From Rhodococcus sp. 4CII (GTDB lineage Bacteria; Actinomycetota; Actinomycetes; Mycobacteriales; Mycobacteriaceae), in the NCBI RefSeq assembly GCF_014256275.1, contig NZ_JACCFE010000002.1, positions 3,886,001 through 3,950,000 on the forward strand: 64,000 nucleotides of DNA. Reading direction: 5' to 3'. A program made the translations under genes and the position numbers. The first letter of the stretch is position 1. Every line of letters starts with the position of its first letter. The notes below the pieces were generated by a model. It made no database searches and was not told the DNA's origin. It worked only from the letters and a program-made list of their open reading frames with translations. Below, piece by piece: positions 61,797 through 64,000 of the stretch.

Positions 61797-63278
61797 TCAG
61801 GAGAGCGAACCGAGCAGGCCGCCCGGGATTCCGTAGGACTTGAGCTCGACGTAGGCGTCGAAGCCCTCGAGGCCCGCCTCGCGGCCGATGCCGCTGTTCT
61901 TGAAACCGCCCATCGGGGCGCTGAAGCCCGCCGGGTTTCCGTTGACTTCGATTGTGCCGGTGCGGATGTGGCGTGCCACTGCCAGCGCGTGCTCGGGGTC
62001 GGCGGCGAACACCGATCCGTTGAGGCCGTACTCCGAGTTGTTGGCGATGTCGATCGCCTCGGCCTCGGTGTCGAACGTGTGCACCGTGAGAACGGGGCCG
62101 AAGATCTCTTCCTGCGCGATTTTCGCGGCAGGGTCGACGTCGGTGAAGATCGTGGGCTCGACGTACCAGCCGCGGTCGAGACCGTCGGGGCGTCCGCCGC
62201 CCACCAGCAGAGAGGCTCCGGATCCCTTCGCGTCGTCGATGTAGCCCTCGACCCGGGACCGCTGATTGGCGCTGACCATCGGGCCGATCTCCGTGGCGGG
62301 GTCGAACGGGTCACCGACGGGCATCGACTGGATCAGGTCCACCAGCCGGTCGTGGAGTTCGTCGCGCCGCGAGCGCGCCACCACGATCCGGGTCTTGTTG
62401 CTGCACACCTGGCCGCTGTTGCGGAGCGAGACCGCGCGGATGGCGGCGACCGCGGCGTCGAGGTCCGCATCGTCGAGCAGGACCGCGGCGGACTTGCCGC
62501 CGAGCTCGAGGGTCACGCGGCGCAGGTCCTGGCCGCAGAGTGAGGCGATCCGCCGGCCCGCGGCCGTCGATCCGGTGAAGGAGACCTTGTCGATGCCGCG
62601 GTGCCGCACGAGGTATTCGCTGGCCTCGCGCTGCGCGGGGACGATGTTCACGACGCCGGCGGGGAGGCCGATCTCGTCGAGCATGTCGGCGAGCAGGTAC
62701 GCGTCGAGCGGGGTCTCGGGGGAGGGCTTGATGACCATGGTGCAACCCGCCAGCAGTGCCGGGGCGAGCTTGATCATGGTGATGAGCAGCGGGGCGTTCC
62801 ACGGCACGATGCCGGCGACGACCCCGACCGGCTCCCGGGTCACCAGCGCGCTGCCGGTGGCGGACGACCGCGTGTCGGTCCACGGGTAGGCGGGGGCGAG
62901 GTCCAGGAAGGAGTCCAGGAGCAGGCGCGGTCCGATGGACTGCATCTTCGTGGACAGGGTGATCGGGCATCCCATCTCGGCGCTGACGAGCCTGGCGGCG
63001 TCGGCCTCGCGCGCGGCGAGTTCCGCGCTGAGCTTCCGGAGGACCGCGATCCGCTCTTCGAGTGCCATCCGCGGCCAGGGCCCCTTATCGAACGCCTCGC
63101 GTGCCGCGTTCACCGCCGCGTCGATGTCTTCTTCGACGCCTTCCGGGACGCGCGCGACGAGCTCTTCGGTGGCCGGCGAGATCACGTCGAAGGTGCGCTC
63201 CGATGCCGGCTGCGCCCACCGTCCGCCGATGAACAGCTTGTCGTACTGTCCCTGCCAAATTTCTGTCTGCACACTCAC
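61797..63278 (-). CDS. aldehyde dehydrogenase, copy 2
   Basis: A 493-residue aldehyde dehydrogenase. VPWNAPLLITMIKLAPALLA (catalytic Asn), VSFTGSTAAGRRIASLCG, ELGGKSAAVLLDDAD (Glu) and NSGQVCSNKTR (catalytic Cys near 291) are complete. It begins the minus-strand operon and oxidises an aldehyde with NAD(P)+. The GTG at 63278 (MSVQTEIW) has GAAGGAG 8 bases upstream, which excludes the longer frame to 63497. The divergent promoter with the CoA transferase carries the inverted repeat at 63390-63412. Confidence 0.92.
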   Translation of the reverse strand: MSVQTEIWQGQYDKLFIGGRWAQPASERTFDVISPATEELVARVPEGVEEDIDAAVNAAREAFDKGPWPRMALEERIAVLRKLSAELAAREADAARLVSAEMGCPITLSTKMQSIGPRLLLDSFLDLAPAYPWTDTRSSATGSALVTREPVGVVAGIVPWNAPLLITMIKLAPALLAGCTMVIKPSPETPLDAYLLADMLDEIGLPAGVVNIVPAQREASEYLVRHRGIDKVSFTGSTAAGRRIASLCGQDLRRVTLELGGKSAAVLLDDADLDAAVAAIRAVSLRNSGQVCSNKTRIVVARSRRDELHDRLVDLIQSMPVGDPFDPATEIGPMVSANQRSRVEGYIDDAKGSGASLLVGGGRPDGLDRGWYVEPTIFTDVDPAAKIAQEEIFGPVLTVHTFDTEAEAIDIANNSEYGLNGSVFAADPEHALAVARHIRTGTIEVNGNPAGFSAPMGGFKNSGIGREAGLEGFDAYVELKSYGIPGGLLGSLS

Positions 63279-63389
63279 GGTGCTGCTCCTTCTTTGGTCG
63301 ATAAGGGGTGGAAATGGTCCGGATCGCAGGCGGGACCGAAGTGTCCGGCTTGGTGGGCGGAGCCTTCTGCTCGATATGTGAGCTGCACC

Positions 63390-63412
63390 ATGCAAAGTAT
63401 ATAATGTTGCAT
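63390..63412. promoter_or_regulatory. inverted repeat over the aldehyde dehydrogenase promoter
   Basis: ATGCAA and TTGCAT arms separated by 11 bases. The spacer contains TATACT on the minus strand (63401-63396), a good -10 for the aldehyde dehydrogenase operon, so a repressor bound here would cover the promoter. Confidence 0.5.
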
Positions 63413-63508
63413 AGCTCCATGGAAGTGCCTTGCCGTGATCCACCCGACTGGGAGTCGCCTCGATGGGGTACCCCGATCCGGCGGGGCTTGACCCCACTGT
63501 AAACGATA

Positions 63509-63514
63509 TATAAT
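63509..63514 (+). promoter_or_regulatory. probable -10 box of the CoA transferase gene
   Basis: TATAAT in an AT-rich patch 28 bases upstream of the ATG at 63542, predicting a short leader. Confidence 0.45.
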
Positions 63515-63541
63515 ATTTTGCTGAGACGAAGGCGAGGCAAC

Positions 63542-64000
63542 ATGCAGCACAAGCCGCTCGACGGTATTCGGATCCTCGAGATCGGGGGATACATCGCGCT
63601 CCCGTTCGGGACGTCGATGCTGTGCGCCCTCGGCGCCGAAGTGGTCAAGGTCGAGCGCCCGGTGGTCGGAGAAGATTTCCGGCGCCATCAGAACGACGCC
63701 AGCCCCTACTTCCGGCAGTACAACACCGGCAAGCGCAGTCTGTCGGTCGACCTGAAGTCGGAGGAGGGCGTCGCGCTGGTCAAGGCGCTGGTGCCGCATT
63801 TCGATGTGGTGCTCGAGAACCTGCGCCCGGGCAAGGTGGCGGCCATGGGGCTCGGCCCCGAGGACTGCCGCGCGCTGCGCCCCGACATCGTGTACGGGTC
63901 CGTCACCGGATTCGGCGCCGGCGGTCCGCTGGCCAACCGTCCCGCCTACGACACGATCGGCCACGCCTTCGGCGGCCTGTACTCGCTGTTCAGCGACGGC
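63542..64000 (+). CDS. family III CoA transferase (CaiB/BaiF-type), partial at window end
   Basis: The first 153 codons of a CaiB/BaiF-type CoA transferase: LEIGGYIALPFGTSMLCALG, EVVKVERPVVGEDFRRHQND, YNTGKRSLSVDLKSEEG and the catalytic Asp region RPAYDTIGHAFGG. The frame is open to the last base, so the C-terminal half is outside the window. The ATG at 63542 has GAAGGCGAGG about 8 bases upstream. It is divergent from the aldehyde dehydrogenase operon and is the third CaiB-type gene here. It would attach CoA to the acid made by that operon. Confidence 0.9.
   Translation, partial: MQHKPLDGIRILEIGGYIALPFGTSMLCALGAEVVKVERPVVGEDFRRHQNDASPYFRQYNTGKRSLSVDLKSEEGVALVKALVPHFDVVLENLRPGKVAAMGLGPEDCRALRPDIVYGSVTGFGAGGPLANRPAYDTIGHAFGGLYSLFSDG

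Noticed and set aside
1..64000. CRISPR arrays, rRNA or tRNA genes
   Set aside because: No regularly spaced direct repeats and no recognisable rRNA or tRNA sequence were seen by eye; a covariance-model scan was not possible here.

Overview
The window is high-GC DNA with GTG/TTG starts, WhiB, HxlR, PucR-type and LuxR-type regulators, a DUF2786/TIGR04338-like pair, a DUF3556 membrane protein, an F420-type LLM oxidoreductase and a mycofactocin-type SDR. This points to a mycolic-acid actinobacterium, most likely Rhodococcus or a close relative. It looks like a catabolic accessory region: many oxidoreductases and CoA enzymes, two insertion-sequence families and several broken genes. No rRNA, tRNA or CRISPR array was recognised.

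Layout. 0-4.8 kb: acyl-CoA synthetase, DUF3556 protein and FAD oxidoreductase in one + strand operon. 4.85-9.0 kb: a composite-transposon-like unit bounded by an IS5-type element and an inverted 372-bp fragment of it. It carries a redox module (atypical SDR, DsbA-like protein, HxlR regulator) and seems to have landed in the short gap between two convergent genes. 9.0-15.1 kb: PucR-type regulator, SDR, a thiolase broken by a 31-bp tandem duplication, LLM oxidoreductase, and the metallohydrolase/DUF2786 pair. 15.1-20.6 kb: kup potassium transporter, an IS630 element next to a relic of itself, and two small DUF3263-like genes. 20.8-24.4 kb: SnoaL-like dehydratase, SDR and an old-yellow-enzyme/Fe-S flavoprotein. 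24.7-30.9 kb: an aromatic-ring pathway (FAD monooxygenase, AhpD-like protein, FAH-family hydrolase, extradiol dioxygenase, esterase) beside a LysR regulator. 31-33.9 kb: amidohydrolase and MFS transporter. 33.9-35.5 kb: mostly gene-poor, with a frameshifted remnant.

35.5-46.5 kb: alpha/beta hydrolase, AhpD-like protein and a GAF-LuxR regulator, then a + strand operon of hydantoinase A/B-type ATP-dependent carboxylase or hydrolase subunits, a zinc-ribbon protein, SDR, aldehyde dehydrogenase and MmgE/PrpD protein. 46.5-48.4 kb: WhiB and MFS genes. 48.5-56.7 kb: a seven-gene + strand operon for CoA-dependent acid degradation (MaoC-like protein, acyl-CoA synthetase, acyl-CoA dehydrogenase, AMACR-like racemase, crotonase, CaiB-type CoA transferase, PaaK-like ligase). 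56.7-58.7 kb: relics of an ABC ATPase, a secreted beta-propeller protein and an HNH nuclease. 58.7-63.3 kb: a - strand operon of aldehyde dehydrogenase, MmgE/PrpD protein, cupin and zinc alcohol dehydrogenase. It is divergent from a third CoA transferase that runs off the window end.

Together, the right half could convert an alcohol or ketone through aldehyde, acid and CoA ester to beta-oxidation-type chemistry, with a possible carboxylation step. The substrate cannot be read from the sequence.
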